Source of the DNA: Agriotes lineatus
Lineage: Eukaryota > Arthropoda > Insecta > Coleoptera > Elateridae
DNA length: 64,000 bases
Assembly: GCA_940337035.1 (NCBI GenBank)
Contig: CALNHX010005240.1
Location: 46,830-110,829, forward strand
Direction of reading: 5' to 3'
In this document: positions 38,499-50,769 of the stretch, piece after piece
Numbering within the stretch: the first letter of the stretch is position 1
How the letters are laid out: each line of letters opens with the position of its first letter
The notes under the pieces: generated by a model
What the model saw: the letters and a program-made list of their open reading frames with translations, nothing else
Database searches by the model: none
Told to the model about the DNA's origin: nothing
Made by a program: the position numbers and the translations under genes

Positions 38499-40055
38499 TT
38501 TTTTTTAATGTAACTCCTTTGTTATACAATCTGTCCTAATTAAAAGGGACAATAAGTACGTGGTGTGACACATATAATAATGAATGCAAGTAGTAGTAGG
38601 AACTGCCAGTTGCTTAAAGGCATGTAGAGTAGGTCTACAATAAACTACTCTTTATAAATTTCACTAGGCTATATACAAGTGAATGTTACAACTTACAACA
38701 AATTTAAATTACGGGTTAAAACGTGTCAGAAGTTCATTAGGTTTGAACCGTTTTAAACGTTTTGGTTTTTGCGGTTTATCTATCAAAGTGTTCACTAATT
38801 GATTGGGGTGTGTCGATAATCGGTCTTTATATCTTTGGGAAGTTTTTTCTATTTCTTCTCTGATAGTGGGCATACACAAATCACGCGAGATCACTTTATT
38901 TGGCACATACCACGGAGCACTCACTATGGCACGTAACACTTTATTTTGGAATCGTTCAATGATAGCCAGATTGCAGTTGCAAGCTGTTCCCCACAGTGAA
39001 AGGCCATACGTCCAGATAGGTTTTAACGTGACTTTATAGAGCAAGAGTTTGTTTTCTAATGATAGTCTAGACCCCCTTCCAATCATCCAGTAAAGTTTCC
39101 TATATTGTAGTCCAAGTTGTTTGCGTTTATTAAATATATGGGTTTTCCATGTCAAACGTCGGTCTAGATGGAGTCCTATATATTTTGCTGAGGCGCCATG
39201 TTTCAGTTGTTGTCCATTGAGCATAACCGCCGGGCAGCTGTCGCGGTTTATGGTGAAAGTGATATGTTGGGATTTGCTTTCATTCATCTTTATTCTCCAT
39301 ACTTTGAGCCATTGTTGGATTTTGTTGAGGGAGACTTGCAAGTTGTGGGATGCAGTGGCAGGGTTAGTATGTGAGGCCAGGACAGCTGTGTCGTCAGCAA
39401 AAGTGGAAGTTGTTGTTGAACTCATGGTTGGAATGTCGGCCGTGAACAGCATGTATAGAATAGGTCCCAAAACACTGCTTTGGGGAACTCCAGATACAGC
39501 ATGTTGTAGATTCGTGAATGCGCCGTGATGGTTCACGAAGAAATACCGGTCTGATAGGTAGGATTTTAGTACTTTATAGAATTGGTATGGCAGAAGCTTT
39601 CTTAGTTTATATAATAATCCCAAGTGCCAGACCTTGTCAAAGGCTTGGGAAATATCCAAAAACGCAGCGGAGCAATGTCTGTGTTCATCAAAGTCGTTAT
39701 GTATTTGATCTACTATTCGGTGGATTTGTTCTACAGTTGCGTGTTGTCGTCGAAAACCGAACTGGTGATTGGGTATCAATTCTTTTTTATCAAGTATTGG
39801 CTGGAGTCTTTTTAGTAGCAGCTTCTCGAAAACTTTAGAAAAGACTGGGAGGAGGCTAATTGGTCTATATGAAGCGGGATCAGCAGGTGTTTTTCCAGTT
39901 TCTGTATCATTGTTATTTGGGCGACTTTCCAAGAGGTTGGGAGATATCTAATAGTGAGCGTTGTATATTTGGGTGGTTGCTCGAATAGCTATGTCAGGTA
40001 GTTGTTTGTGAATGTCCCCAGTGATAAGATCGAAACCTGGTGCCTTTTTAGGAAT
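38499..40055 (-). pseudogene. Jockey-clade LINE, 5'-truncated, RT nearly intact
   Basis: The minus frame 39932-38709 encodes RT and C-terminal domains: SYRPISLLPVFSKVFEKLLL (fingers), FGFRRQHAT, FLDISQAFDKVWH (motif A), SGVPQSSVLGPIL (motif B, with Ser for the usual Gly), STFADDTAVLA (catalytic FADD), and a tail with KPIWTYGLSLWGTA. Upstream, to about 40055, coding sequence continues in another frame (KAPGFDLITGDIHKQ, SWKVAQITMIQK) with one stop, joined by a one-base frameshift near 39900. An 8-9 nt A tract on the minus strand at 38499-38506 marks the 3' end. The EN domain is missing. The frameshift, the stop and the motif B change make it inactive. Confidence 0.9.
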
Positions 40056-40143
40056 GGTGTCCTAGGTGCAAATATAAAAAATTAACACGACTTGGAAAAG
40101 TTGTATAATTATCTGGTAAAATTTTAACTCCGATAAAGTGCCA

Positions 40144-40320
40144 GGTATCAATCCTAGCCACTAGACCATTTCGCATGTTGCTTGCTGTTACAAATATTCC
40201 ATTAATGTAAACGAAAAGCTTATTATACAGATAAAAATGAAAGATGATATCAGGAATTGAACCCAAGCCTGCTGGGTGAGATCCAGATATCTTAACCACT
40301 AGACCATACTGGATACTCAC
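40144..40320 (-). mobile_element. tRNA-Glu-derived element with two tRNA-like heads
   Basis: On the minus strand 40320-40252 reads as a decayed tRNA-Glu: TGGTCTAGTGGTTAAGATA (D arm, A box), CTGG-ATCTCAC-CCAG anticodon arm with anticodon CTC, and GGGTTCAATTCC (B box). The acceptor stem pairs only in its inner two or three positions, so it is not a functional tRNA. About 100 nt downstream a second A-box-like copy (TGGTCTAGTGGCTAGGAT, 40172-40150) occurs in the same orientation, without a clear B box. Two heads suggest a dimeric SINE or a tandem tRNA pseudogene. Confidence 0.65.
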
Positions 40321-40700
40321 AATTGATCGTTGCTGGTTCTAATCAAATGTTGAAATTGTAATAAATTAAGCAAGAAAGTACATATTATAAAAAGTAAATC
40401 TATTGCATTATTATCTGTAAATATAACAAAATGGCTACAAAAGCGTCGATATTTTAAATACAATTTTACAATTCAAGCGAATCTTTTATCATTTATAAAA
40501 TAGCTTACGGTAATACGTGTTTTCTATGTAGCAATCTGTCCCTATCATTTCAGCTTAAGCCAAACGCCAACCTTAAACGACGAATATAAATTTTATAAGC
40601 AAATCAATTGTAGCTGAGTGCAGCAATATTATTTGAAAAAATCTGTAAAAGTGTTTACACGGAACTTCCATCACGCGTATTAAATCAATTTGAATATAAA
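40321..40700. other. AT-rich intergenic DNA, nothing recognised
   Basis: No ORF or element boundary that I can support. Confidence 0.5.
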
Positions 40701-40708
40701 AAAATATA

Positions 40709-40797
40709 GTCCGCTGGGATTCGAACTCCGTGCTCCCAGGCGGATATTTCAAGTCCAGTTTCTAGTCCGCCGCATTGGACCACCGCTTGTGGCCGTT
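40709..40797 (-). mobile_element. Class II tRNA-like (Ser/Leu) pseudogene or SINE head
   Basis: The minus strand reads GGCCACAAGCGGTGGTCC (D-arm-like), GGCGGACTAGAAACTGGACT (anticodon region), a long variable arm (ATCCGCCTGGGAGCACGG) and AGTTCGAATCCCAGC (T arm and B box). A long variable arm is typical of tRNA-Ser and tRNA-Leu. The anticodon stem has mismatches and the acceptor stem does not close. AT-rich sequence follows, so a SINE head or tRNA pseudogene is more likely than a gene. Confidence 0.6.
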
Positions 40798-40859
40798 TAA
40801 AATAACTGAGCCACGGACTTGCTCGCATTTAACGAGTTTGAGCTGCGTTATAAAGACAC

Positions 40860-41788
40860 CATACTATTCTGTTCCGGTTTACCCTGTAGTTGTTAGGTCT
40901 GATTTTCGCCAATAATAAAGCTTGAACTATGTGCAAATTACCACTTTTATCTATTTCTCAGTTAAAGCAAAAATAAACAAAATTTTATTTATTTAATGCG
41001 CTCATTCTGAATATTTCTTCGAAATTTTCTTTGTTTCATGACTGGTAGACATATATGTATACAAAATATCGTCCTTAAACAAATACTTTTTGAGTTATAC
41101 CGCGAACAGAAACACAGACAGACAGACGGAATTGAGAAAACCTATTTTTCGTCAACTTCAATTAGGGATCCTGAAACGTGAAGATCTGAAGAGTTCTAGG
41201 AAAGTTATTTTTTCGCGATCACAATAATTTCTTCGTCTTTTAGACGAGGGACGTAAAAAGTCAAAAATGTAATAATGAAATGCACTTTAATATCCTCAAA
41301 ATAGTTCATTTTCCCGTTTAGTTTGCTTTCATATTAAAATATTTTTTAATTTTAAACATTGCCTCTGTAAATTAGCTTTTAATAGGTATGTTTTATACTT
41401 GGGTTAAGAAATTGATCAATGCGTATTACAATTAAATCGTTTCAACAGTTAATTTAAGCGTGGCGTACGTTGACTAATTTCTTCTAGCCGTTGTTTCGTC
41501 ACATTAAGGAATGTTCTAATTATCCATTATTACAAATTGATGAATTGATGCATTGTGTCACTATATAATCGAGGAATGAGTCTTATATTCACAAAGAAAT
41601 AGTTTGCTAATTGTAAGAATCCATTAATTCAATATTGTCTTAGATATTTCGCCACAATAAAATTTAAGGGAAATATCTATGACTTGTATTCCAACATCAC
41701 AGAAATCTTCACATTATTATAACTGAGCAACAATTGCACAAGTACGTTGGCTTTAACATTTTTAAACCCTATATTTAAATACAACTCG
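40860..41788. other. Intergenic DNA; possible dispersed repeat near 41030-41240
   Basis: The stretch around 41105-41125 (GAACAGAAACACAGACAGAC) resembles CAGACAGA-rich segments common in unclassified insect repeats. I can define no ends. Nothing else is recognised. Confidence 0.3.
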
Positions 41789-41968
41789 TCAAAACATAAT
41801 TCGCCGATATAAATCTGTTTCCATTTGGTTTTCACAACACCCAAGCTCTTCAAGCAATTTTGATAATTCTTCTTCGAGCAGGGTCCACAAGTTCTGACTG
41901 AGAAGATATTGAAAACGTTCCAACTCGTTTTTAATAGCACAAATTGTGGATTTGGTTAGGTATTCCAT
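41789..41968 (-). CDS. Small ORF of 59 codons, unidentified
   Basis: An ATG at 41968 opens a minus-strand frame to TGA at 41789-41791. The product begins MEYLTKSTICAI and contains a Leu/Glu-rich, probably helical stretch (LLSQNLWTLLEEELSKLLEE). A second minus frame is also open across the same DNA, and one frame could continue the other after a frameshift. No family is recognised and no regulatory signal is seen. It may be a decayed exon or chance. Confidence 0.2.
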   Translation of the reverse strand: MEYLTKSTICAIKNELERFQYLLSQNLWTLLEEELSKLLEELGCCENQMETDLYRRIMF

Positions 41969-42567
41969 ATTTTTTTATGAAAGAGCAGTTACCAACATCC
42001 GGTTTTTGCATCTTCAACAATTGTACCACACTTAGCAGAATTAAGGTATACAAGTAGACAAAGATTTTATAAAGTGACGTTTGCTTGACACTTGAAATAA
42101 CATTTTAAAATCATGTTAGCTAATTTTAAGGCTTTTACTACCCGCCTGCTTTTAAGAAAATGCCGCTTTACTGTAAATCCACTAACTCTCAAAAGTTTTC
42201 TTTAAACTGTTCTATATTACAATGCACCCCCTGAAGACAGTTCACTTAAAAAACACTCTGTGTAATCGTAATTAACTATTTTAGTTTTAAATTTAGAAAT
42301 TATCACAGTTTGGGTCTTCTAATAGCGTATTTAGATAAAAGTATCTAAGAGCTGAAAATAATAAAATTATTAACTGTAGTAAGTCTGTAACTGTTAATAT
42401 TAGTGCTTTGTTATAAATTACTTCTAAATTAGTATATAAAATAAAGTTAGCCAAGTTCAATTGAACAAATAAAAGCTAGAATATGGTTTTGACATCGATG
42501 TCATCCAATTACGAAACATGTTCGTAAAATAAAGAGGCAAATGCTTTAACAATCTAAAAATATATTT
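41969..42567. other. AT-rich intergenic DNA, nothing recognised
   Basis: No supported feature. Confidence 0.5.
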
Positions 42568-43560
42568 ATTCAAACTAGTGATGGGCATAACCGGACAATT
42601 TTCATAACCGAATTATTTGCATTCGAATCATATTAATAACCGATTGATTACTTGAATAATCATTCGAATCAATTTTGGCTCTCGATTCGTTTCGATTAAG
42701 TCAGCCGCTTTGCCGGTTGGCGGTTCACCGTCATCTGCATCGGCATCGTAACTTGCAGATAGCAGAGAAACTCAGTTAATCGTTAATTATAATAATTGTA
42801 TAAATGATTTTTATTTGATTTCTAAGGAGTTTAAACCATTGAGAATAGCTATATCAATACTAATCATAAAGAAATTATAAATATGCGAATACAAAGTATC
42901 TATTGAATCTATTTTTAGTTATTAAAATTCTCTAGTAGCCACCCTTCCCTTTTCGCTTGCACATCATACCGGTATATTTTAGAATCCATAATTTATCTAC
43001 GTTCAGCCTTCCGCGGTTCTAAGGACGCACACTTAAAATTTTCAACATTGAAATCCACTTCTTGTCCTGGCTGCTCCGTTATTAAAAATTAAATATAAAT
43101 CTTTTACGATATTGAAAAATCTTATTTCGCTTTCTGTTTATCCCTTATTAGGCATAATCAACCGCGTTTCAAAGCAAAAATTTAGGCCGTTATAAATTAA
43201 TACCAACACAGCTTCGGCAAATCTCATACTCAGCAGAACGTTATCTTTAATAAGAACGGCCCCATAAATTTAACTCGTTGACTGGGAGTCTCAAATGTCT
43301 TAATAACATCAACAAGCAGCCGCGAGCCTCACTTGGGTCAATCAAGTACATACGTAGAAAAGGTTATATGAGTTATGAATGACGTATTATTTACAGAATT
43401 TCGATCACTTGCAGGTCGCTGAGACGCGGCACGTAGTACGTATCAGGATGAGGTTATTTTTCATCCGAATACTTGAAACGAAAACCAAGTTACACAGGTT
43501 ATTTCAATAACCGGATAACCGGTTATTTTTGATTCGAATAAGCCCATCACTAATTCAAAC
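42568..43560. mobile_element. hAT element, 977 bp, with perfect TIRs and 8 bp TSD
   Basis: The element is 42576-43552. Its ends are a perfect 11 bp inverted repeat (TAGTGATGGGC and GCCCATCACTA), and ATTCAAAC is duplicated exactly at 42568-42575 and 43553-43560. Subterminal regions are rich in ATTCGAAT and AACCGGTTAT-type palindromic motifs (42600-42680 and 43490-43545). No transposase is recognised inside, so it is a non-autonomous copy. The TIR differs from those of the two other hAT elements in the window, so three families are present. Confidence 0.93.
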
Positions 43561-44215
43561 CTTTAACTGAAAATTACTTACACATACATAACCTTATTTT
43601 CGACTCGCAGTACCGTATTCTTCAATAGGGTAGAACAAAAACTTGAAAAAACATTTTTTTTAATTAAAATGGCTACTAAGCAAAGTTTTCATTAGGGCTA
43701 AAAACAATGTGTGCAAAAACATTTTGAAATAAAAAAAGACCTAGTGGTTCCATATTGTATTTCAAATTTAGTAAGTAATATATGTAACATTAAAAACATT
43801 CAACGTGTGAGCGTTAAATGATTACCATTTGATCTAAAAATAACCTGTGCGCATGTATTTTAAAATTTATTAATACAGACAACCGTTTTACACTGAATAA
43901 ACAATAACAGGGCAACACATCACGATAGTCGAAGCACCCCAAATATAGTACAGAGCTTTATATAGAATTAAATTATGTCGTGTTTTGCTATTCGATCTAA
44001 TAACTTACTATTTGCATAAGTGCAAAACACAACGCTTGCATAAAACTCCTTGCTTGTAAACAATGTGTATTGAAACTTGTCTCAATGACACCATATTAAT
44101 GCTGAGAGTGGCACACGCCTACCGTAATTGTTACACATTGTGAACTAGTTTTGCAGTGTAATTTGTTTCCGCACAATTTCACTAAATTGCTTATTTCATG
44201 GGCAAACACAAGTTT
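43561..44215. other. AT-rich intergenic DNA, nothing recognised
   Basis: No supported ORF, RNA gene or element end. Confidence 0.5.
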
Positions 44216-44219
44216 GAAC

Positions 44220-47200
44220 ATTCCTCCTCCTCCTCCTGCGTTCGCTTCTTGTCAGAAGAATCGTGAACCAATAAATGCGCATTATCTCGTGTTTTTATTC
44301 ATTACGGATTCGTCGTGACACTTCGCCCCATCTTTCTCTGTTGTCAGCTGTTCTCGTGGCTTCTTGAAGAGATTTGCCCGTTAATGTCTTTATTTGATCC
44401 GACCGTTGTTTTGGCGATCTTTCTCTCGTTCTACCTCCTTCCACGTTGCCTTGCATGGTTAGTTTCTCCAAGTTACTGCTGTTTCTTCTATTTATATGGC
44501 TAAAGTATTTTACTATCTTTGCATTTATTCTGCTAGAGAGGCAATTTGGATTGTTGATTTCTTCTAAAACTGACACGTTAGTTCTTTGTGCTCTCCACGG
44601 TATTCTGAGTAGGCGTTTCCAGACCCACATTTCAAAGCCATCTATTCGTCTTTTGCCTGCCATGTTTACAGTCCATGTTTCACAACCATACGTCATTATT
44701 GGGAAAATCAGCGCTTCTACTATTGCCTTTTTGTGTTCATTGTGATTTGTCTGTCGCTCCACACATTCTGTAATTTAGTCATAGCGTTACCTGTAATATG
44801 TATTCTCCTCTTTCTAATTCACATCCTCCTTCGTTACTTATGGTTGAGCCTAGGCACACAAAGTTATTCACCAGTTTGTAGTCCATTATGAATCTCAGGT
44901 CCGGACGGTTTCTATTCTTCCGGTCTACGATCATTAGGTACATTTGTTTTGTTGTGATTTATTTATAGTCCATATTGACGGCTTACATCTTCTAGCTTTT
45001 CAACTATTTCTATTAGATCAGCTTCTGAGTCTCCTTCCCAGTTGTCCATGGTTATTCTCATAACACGTTCACCGTAGATGTTAAACAGTAGGGGGGGGCA
45101 GTATGCATCCCTGTCTGACCCCTTTTTTGATGTCACACGGTTTTAACAGGTGGTTGTCAATTTTTACTACTGCCTTACTGCTTTGATACAGATTTTTGAT
45201 CAAGATGTGTTGGAGTACCCCCATTTCTGCTAGTATTGTCCACAGTTTATCCCATTTTATATCAAAAGCTTTCTTGTAGTCTATAAACCAGAGATATAGG
45301 GGCACGTTATATTCTCTATTATTTGCCTTATATTTAGTATTTGTTCACGGGCCCTTTTTCCTTTCACAAATCAGGTTTGTTCTTTTTATATCTGCCAGGA
45401 TAGGTATGTTTTATGCCTTTCATTGATAATATGAAACATTATTTTGCTAGCGTGGCGGATCAGCGCGATTAATCTGTAATTGCCGTGTTTGGTCTTTGAG
45501 CGTTTTTTATGTAGTGGTGTAAGTGTGGAAAGCGTCCAATCTTCCGGCCATTGTGTGGTATTCCATATTCTTTGGCAGATTTAATGTATATTTTCAATGC
45601 CAATTTCGTCCATTTCTTTTATTATTTCTGATGAGATTCCATCGTGCCCTGTTGATTTGCCATTCCTTATCTTTTTCATGGCATTTACTACTCCTCTTAG
45701 TATGTCAGGCTCTTGTTCGGTAATATGTTCATTCTATGTCGTTGAAAAGTGGTCCGCAGTATCTTCTCCATCTTCTAGAACGTTGTCAATTTCTATTACT
45801 TTTATTCCATCTGTGTTTTCTATTGCCCATGTTGTTGGGAAGAAATCTCTAGTTATTTGTTTAATTGTCTTTGGTGCTACTTTGGTCTGCGTGCATTTGC
45901 AGTGTTGCAAATAAGTTCTTTAAATATTAGTTCCTATCTCTTTTACGTGAATTTTGGGTATCACGTTGCAGTTGTTTATATCTATCTGCTTAGACCAGAG
46001 CAGAGCTTTAAAGTAGTCTATTTTCCTTTGTGATTTCTAGCGTTTCATTACTTATCCATCGTTTTTTCTTTTCTAAAAGTGCATACTTTTCTTGTTTACT
46101 TATTGTCGTTACTATGTGATGTTTGGTTTTCATCCAAATTGCGTTAGATGTGGCATTTTCGTCATAGGATTTAGTTTTAGTCTGAATTTTTGTCGTAGCT
46201 CATCTGTGAATTTTTCTTTATTATTTATCCTTAGTGGTTTAGTAATGTTAGTCTTTTTTCGTACTTTTAGTTTCAGACAGAATTTTGTTATAAGTAATTG
46301 GTGGTCACTACAGCGGCACCTGGATAAGTCTTTGTGTTTCTTACTGATGTTCTCCACCTTGACCTTACTAGAATGTAGTCAATTTGATTTCTAGCACCGC
46401 TGAGGTGTTTCCATGCCCATAAGCGGCGGATGTGGTGTTGAAACATGGTGTTCGTAATCGATAGCTCGTTATTTGTGCAGAAATATATAAAGTTTTCTCC
46501 TCGTTCATTTCTTGTGCCAATACCGAATTTTTCCACTATAGTTTTAATGTGATCATCATTTGTCGTTGATCCTACTTTGGCATTGAAATCGCCGATGATC
46601 ATTGTTATTTCTTTTTTTGGGATCGTCCTTATTATTTCTTCTAGAGCAGCGAAAAAGTCTTCTAGGACATTTTCGTTAGCCTTGCTGGTGGGCGCGTATA
46701 CTTGTATTATGTTGATTGGAAAGGGTTTAACATTCAACTTGATTGACATTATTCTATCGTTTATAGTATTATATCCAATGACGTATTTGTTGGTTTGTTT
46801 TGTGACTATAAAGGCTACGCCATTTATGCTTTCTGATTCGTGACTAGAGTAGTACACTGTGTTGTTACTTGTAAAATGACCATAACCTTTCCAGTGTGTT
46901 TCCGCAATGCCTGTTAGTTCTATGTTGTATCTTTTTAATTCATTTTCTATAATAAACAGTTTCCCGGTTTGTAGCATGCTTTGTACATTCCATGTTCCCA
47001 TGTGTATTTCATCTTTCATCGTTAAATAATTGACTTGCCTCAGTGTCGCTCTTCAGGAGATCCGAGCCGAGAGCTGTTTTTACCTCCTGAACATTTGCCA
47101 TTGAGCGAAGTCATCATAGGTGTGTTCATGGGACTGTAATCATTGAGGTGGGGTCCTGCTTCCTTCCTCAACGGTTTACTTTTGGGGTATCTTCCCAGGT

Positions 47201-47310
47201 GCGATAGGACTATATTTACTTAGTCCCAGGTAGAACAGTTATCCTGCTGTAGTCAGAGCCTCGTTCGTGGGAATAGGGTGTACCGAGTTCGCTCTGAATG
47301 GAAGGTGAAG
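44220..47310 (-). pseudogene. RTE-clade LINE, nearly full length but decayed
   Basis: The minus strand carries, in order: a 5' region (47310-47020); an AP-type endonuclease from 47019 (MGTWNVQSM, AETHWKG, IIGDFNAKVG, RNQIDYILV); a frameshift near 46310 after which SDHQLLITKF continues the EN; a linker; GKSTGHDGISSEIIKE near 45650; RT motif A FIDYKKAFD and motif B KGVRQGCILP (45305-45081); then LFNIYGERVMRI, DVSRQYGL and LGSTISNEGG; and a C-terminal domain (44762-44295) with YGCETWTVNM, RLLRIPWRAQRTN and TMQGNVEGGR. The order and motifs are RTE/BovB type. The catalytic YADD is not found between motif B and the C-terminal part, where sequence appears deleted. A GGA repeat near 44223-44237 may belong to the 3' tail. 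Confidence 0.88.
46288..47019 (-). pseudogene. RTE endonuclease domain (EN)
   Basis: The frame begins at ATG 47019 and runs about 243 codons. The EN fold motifs TWNVQSM, ETHWKG, VYAPTS, GDFNAKVG and QIDYILVRSR are all present, so target-nicking residues Glu and Asp are kept. The final SDH block is out of frame (SDHQLL in the frame 46357-46130), which separates it from the rest by a frameshift near 46310. This is the best-preserved piece of the RTE element. Confidence 0.85.
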
Positions 47311-49389
47311 TTGACATTTGAGAAGAAGAGACTATATATTGCGCGTCACTTCTCCATTAACACTCCATGAACATTGCATATATGAAAAATAAAATATATT
47401 CCATGTTAACGTATCTATACTATATTGATATATTTATTTAACATATTTTTATAATTAAGTTTATTTTGACTATACATTTCAAATATAATTACTTTCTACT
47501 ACTGCCTTTTGGTTAGTTTTTAATGTTTAGTAGTAAAAATCATCGAAAAGTGGCATTTTTTTTCAAAAATTAATATTGAAACAAAATATAGAACCTAAAG
47601 ACGTAATTTGATTACATGATTACCAAAAAAAATCGTGAAAATTCATTTTTGAAACTACTTATTTGTAATGAATTTGAACTACTTGGCAGATGTATTCAAA
47701 TATATTAAACCCTGAACTCCAATGAAGAAATGTTGACTATCAATTTTAGAAGATATGTATTTTATAACCGACGATAAAATATATGTTGGTAACATACGAG
47801 TGGATTAGAAACCCATTTTGGAATACTCCTAATGAGCAGAACAATTAATAGTCTTGAAGTAAAACAAGAAAAGAAAATACACTATGCTTCTAAATCACTT
47901 ATTCAATTGTGGGCTGGTCTTGATGATGCACTGAAGTAAAGAGATTGTCGTACACTTTTGCTTTTTTTAAAATCTCAAAATTAGGTCTTTGTAGTTGCTG
48001 CTTTAAAAGCAAAATATAGAATGCGAATTAAATGTGCCAATTTTCGATATGTTATCATCTTGTGAAGAGCATTTATATACAATTCATAGAAGGTCGCTGT
48101 AAAGTATTGATTTTTTCTCTTTCTTATGTTCTTCACCTTTTTTTAATACTACTGCTGTTCTTGCGAGTTTGATGGTAAATTGTCCATCCTGCCTTTTGAT
48201 GACCTAGCAATAAATTTGCAGCCATGCATTTTTTGATACGTTTCTGTTTTGGTAACTTTGTTGTCATCCTTTAGACTTGTTCCTTTCCTTATGTTCATCT
48301 CTACTTATCCTCCATCATCATGATTTCTTCTTTTTCACATGTTGATACAAGAGTTTGCAATCTATTTGAACTTATCATAACGACATGGACATATCTGCGA
48401 ACCAAGCTTAATACAAATAAATTTGCATAAGGCACCAGTGAGTTTTTAATACAAAAAATACGCCCATGACAGTTACAAGAACTCATAAACTCAAAATTAT
48501 TGCCTATAGTTGTATAATCGAAGCAAACTCACTTAACGATCACAAAAAGATGCATTAACTAAAACACATAAAACTTTAAGTAAAATATGTATAATAGCTA
48601 ATAACGAGTAGTAATTGGTACAAGGAATGTATTACCACATACAGACAGTTTAAAAAATTGCAAATATTCACAAAATTTAGTGCACTCGGTATAAAAATAT
48701 CAACTCTAAATTAATACTACTGTACACCAGCATAATAGACCGGTAAAGCGGTAAACGTATGTAATAAATAATTGTAAATAACAAAACCACGTAATCAAAG
48801 GGACAAAAGTAATAAATAACGAGAAGTGATGCATAAACAGGTTAATAAAAACTTGAGAAGGCTTGTGAGGAGCTCCTGTCGAGATCAATACTGCTTGATA
48901 AAATTTTTCGGTAAAGTTACTTAAGTCGCCAATATCCAACGAGGTCCCCTTACTATGGTCGCAAGGCAAAGTTTAATGGTGAACTAACAGCAAACGAACT
49001 TTGCTCGAAAGATAAAAGGCTACCTGGGGTAGATGGTTCTAAAGCACCCACAGTGGCTCGATGCACCAGAACAGCGGCGAAAAGAGACCTTCTACAGAAG
49101 GCAATCACACCGACCCTCGGCGTTCGTAATTACAGATGAAAAGTGATACCAGGAACGTAAATAGCCATCCAGCAAACCACGAACGGCGCAGATGAAGTCA
49201 AAGTGCAGCGTGATCCCACAACAAAGAGGGTTATATTACCAAAACACGTAGCAGAAACAGCTGAAAATTCGGAGAACGCTAGAAAGGCCGATGAAGGGAA
49301 ATAAGGGGTATGGTTGATCATATGGCCTACCCCATAGGTACAATTACGGCTGATAAAAGACATTTAGGTTTTTAAATACCCAGATCCGT
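47311..49389. other. AT-rich intergenic DNA, nothing identified
   Basis: Several short open frames occur, none with recognisable motifs or consistent codon pattern. The part at 48960-49380 is less AT-rich but could not be assigned. Confidence 0.4.
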
Positions 49390-49645
49390 GATCATAGAGG
49401 AAAAATAATCTTTCAACTATCTCCCCTTCAAACCAAATCCACGCATTCAAAGCAAAATATCTATATGCCGACGATACAAAAATCTTTGGGAATACCACAT
49501 CACACTTCAGCACGTCAACGAGACCTAAACATTGTCAACGACTGGAGCTCTGATTGGTTACTGCCTCTAAGCACTAATAAAGTTACTGTGCTACACGTAG
49601 TTAAAAAGAATCCTCGTCTTCCTTGTGCTGTTACGTGTAAAAGAC
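49390..49645 (+). pseudogene. CR1/jockey-type LINE fragment 1 (RT motif C)
   Basis: The plus strand reads KYLYADDTKIFGNT around the catalytic YADD (49464-49475). After a frameshift it continues RDLNIVNDWSSDWLLPLSTN and KVTVLHV, the block that normally follows motif C. It breaks off at about 49645, and sequence belonging further down the same RT resumes near 50770. Confidence 0.75.
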
Positions 49646-50769
49646 GTAATTAGCATTATAATTTAATTTATTCACAATTCTTGGCCGTGTAAACGTTCCT
49701 TTATTTAAACGCGGTCGTCCTGCAAACCCAGCTTTATTCTTCGCCCGCGCTGTTGTATGGTAATCTGTTTTACCGCCAGGCTTCAGCGGTTGTCTCAAGC
49801 CGTTCGTTTTGGTTTGTTGTATTTCTCTTCCAAAAAGTGGCGTCATCCGGCAGCATTCCTGTGATAGTTGGTGCACCAAGTTTCGCCTTTAGCTTCGGGT
49901 ATTTTGAAGAGGTTTTGGTGAAAGCTTTACTTGATGCGGAGTATGGGCTTGGACACGTATGTTAGGCGGTTCATTTATTACAAGTTGCCAGCCGTTCTGG
50001 CCATCGCCTGTATTTACAGTGTGAACGAATTACTTCATATTCGATTCGAACAACGTAATACATTTAGCTGAATTCCGTCCGGTATTTCTAGCGTCACCCG
50101 AGAGCTGTAAAAGCTTCACCGATTTTCCTTGTGCAGGAAGACGTACCTGCGCTTCTGCTTCTGGGAGCTTGGTTTGATTACAACAATAACTGTAAGAGCC
50201 CGTTTGAAGACTATTTAATTTACCCACTGCAGAACCATGATTCTCCCAGATAGGTAGCGTACGACCTAATAATCTATGGTAATATTTGTTCCTCAAGCAA
50301 TGTGAAAGAAACTAAAACTGTTCTTAGTATGTAATTGTACATTTTCCTGGTTGAATCCTAGATTGCGTATTGAATTGTACTAATCACTGCTATTTTAGCG
50401 TTATTTAGGGTGCACCTTTCGCGCAAGTCACGTTTTAAATACTAGTGTGCTGTTTATTATATGCAACGTTTATCAAATAAATCTAATGCACTTTGTATAT
50501 CATTCATTGTCTGATTTTGTTTCTGCTACTTTCTGTATTTTAGATATTGTGTTATTGCCTGCTGCGATTAAACTGAGTTTATAAGTTCTCGACCTATCGG
50601 AGTATATGTGAAAGATTTGTTGGCGTTCATTATATTTGGTAATTAAATCATTTAAAGAACTACACGCTGTCTCCACTAAGTTTAGCTGGCGGGCCCTCAA
50701 ATATACTCTAGTAACGTTGCGATATTTGAAAATATTTAGGAAAAATATAGCTAACAATTTTATAGAAAA
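49646..50769. other. Insert of about 1.1 kb splitting the LINE; content unidentified
   Basis: In intact RTs only some 25-30 residues separate the last block of fragment 1 from the first block of fragment 2, so about 1.1 kb is extra here. Two minus-strand frames (49879-49631 and 50296-50030) are open but match no family I recognise. I found no inverted termini or target-site duplication, so a separate insertion is inferred rather than shown. Confidence 0.4.

Noticed and set aside
40252..40320. Functional tRNA-Glu gene on the minus strand
   Set aside because: The anticodon arm and B box are good, but the acceptor stem pairs at only two or three positions, and a second partial head follows.
45523..46843. 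Plus-strand ORFs opposite the RTE element
   Set aside because: They are reverse-strand shadows. The minus strand carries EN and RT motifs in the expected order.
48115..48486. Short coding-like minus-strand stretches
   Set aside because: Frames are broken and match no family; coding is not better supported than chance.
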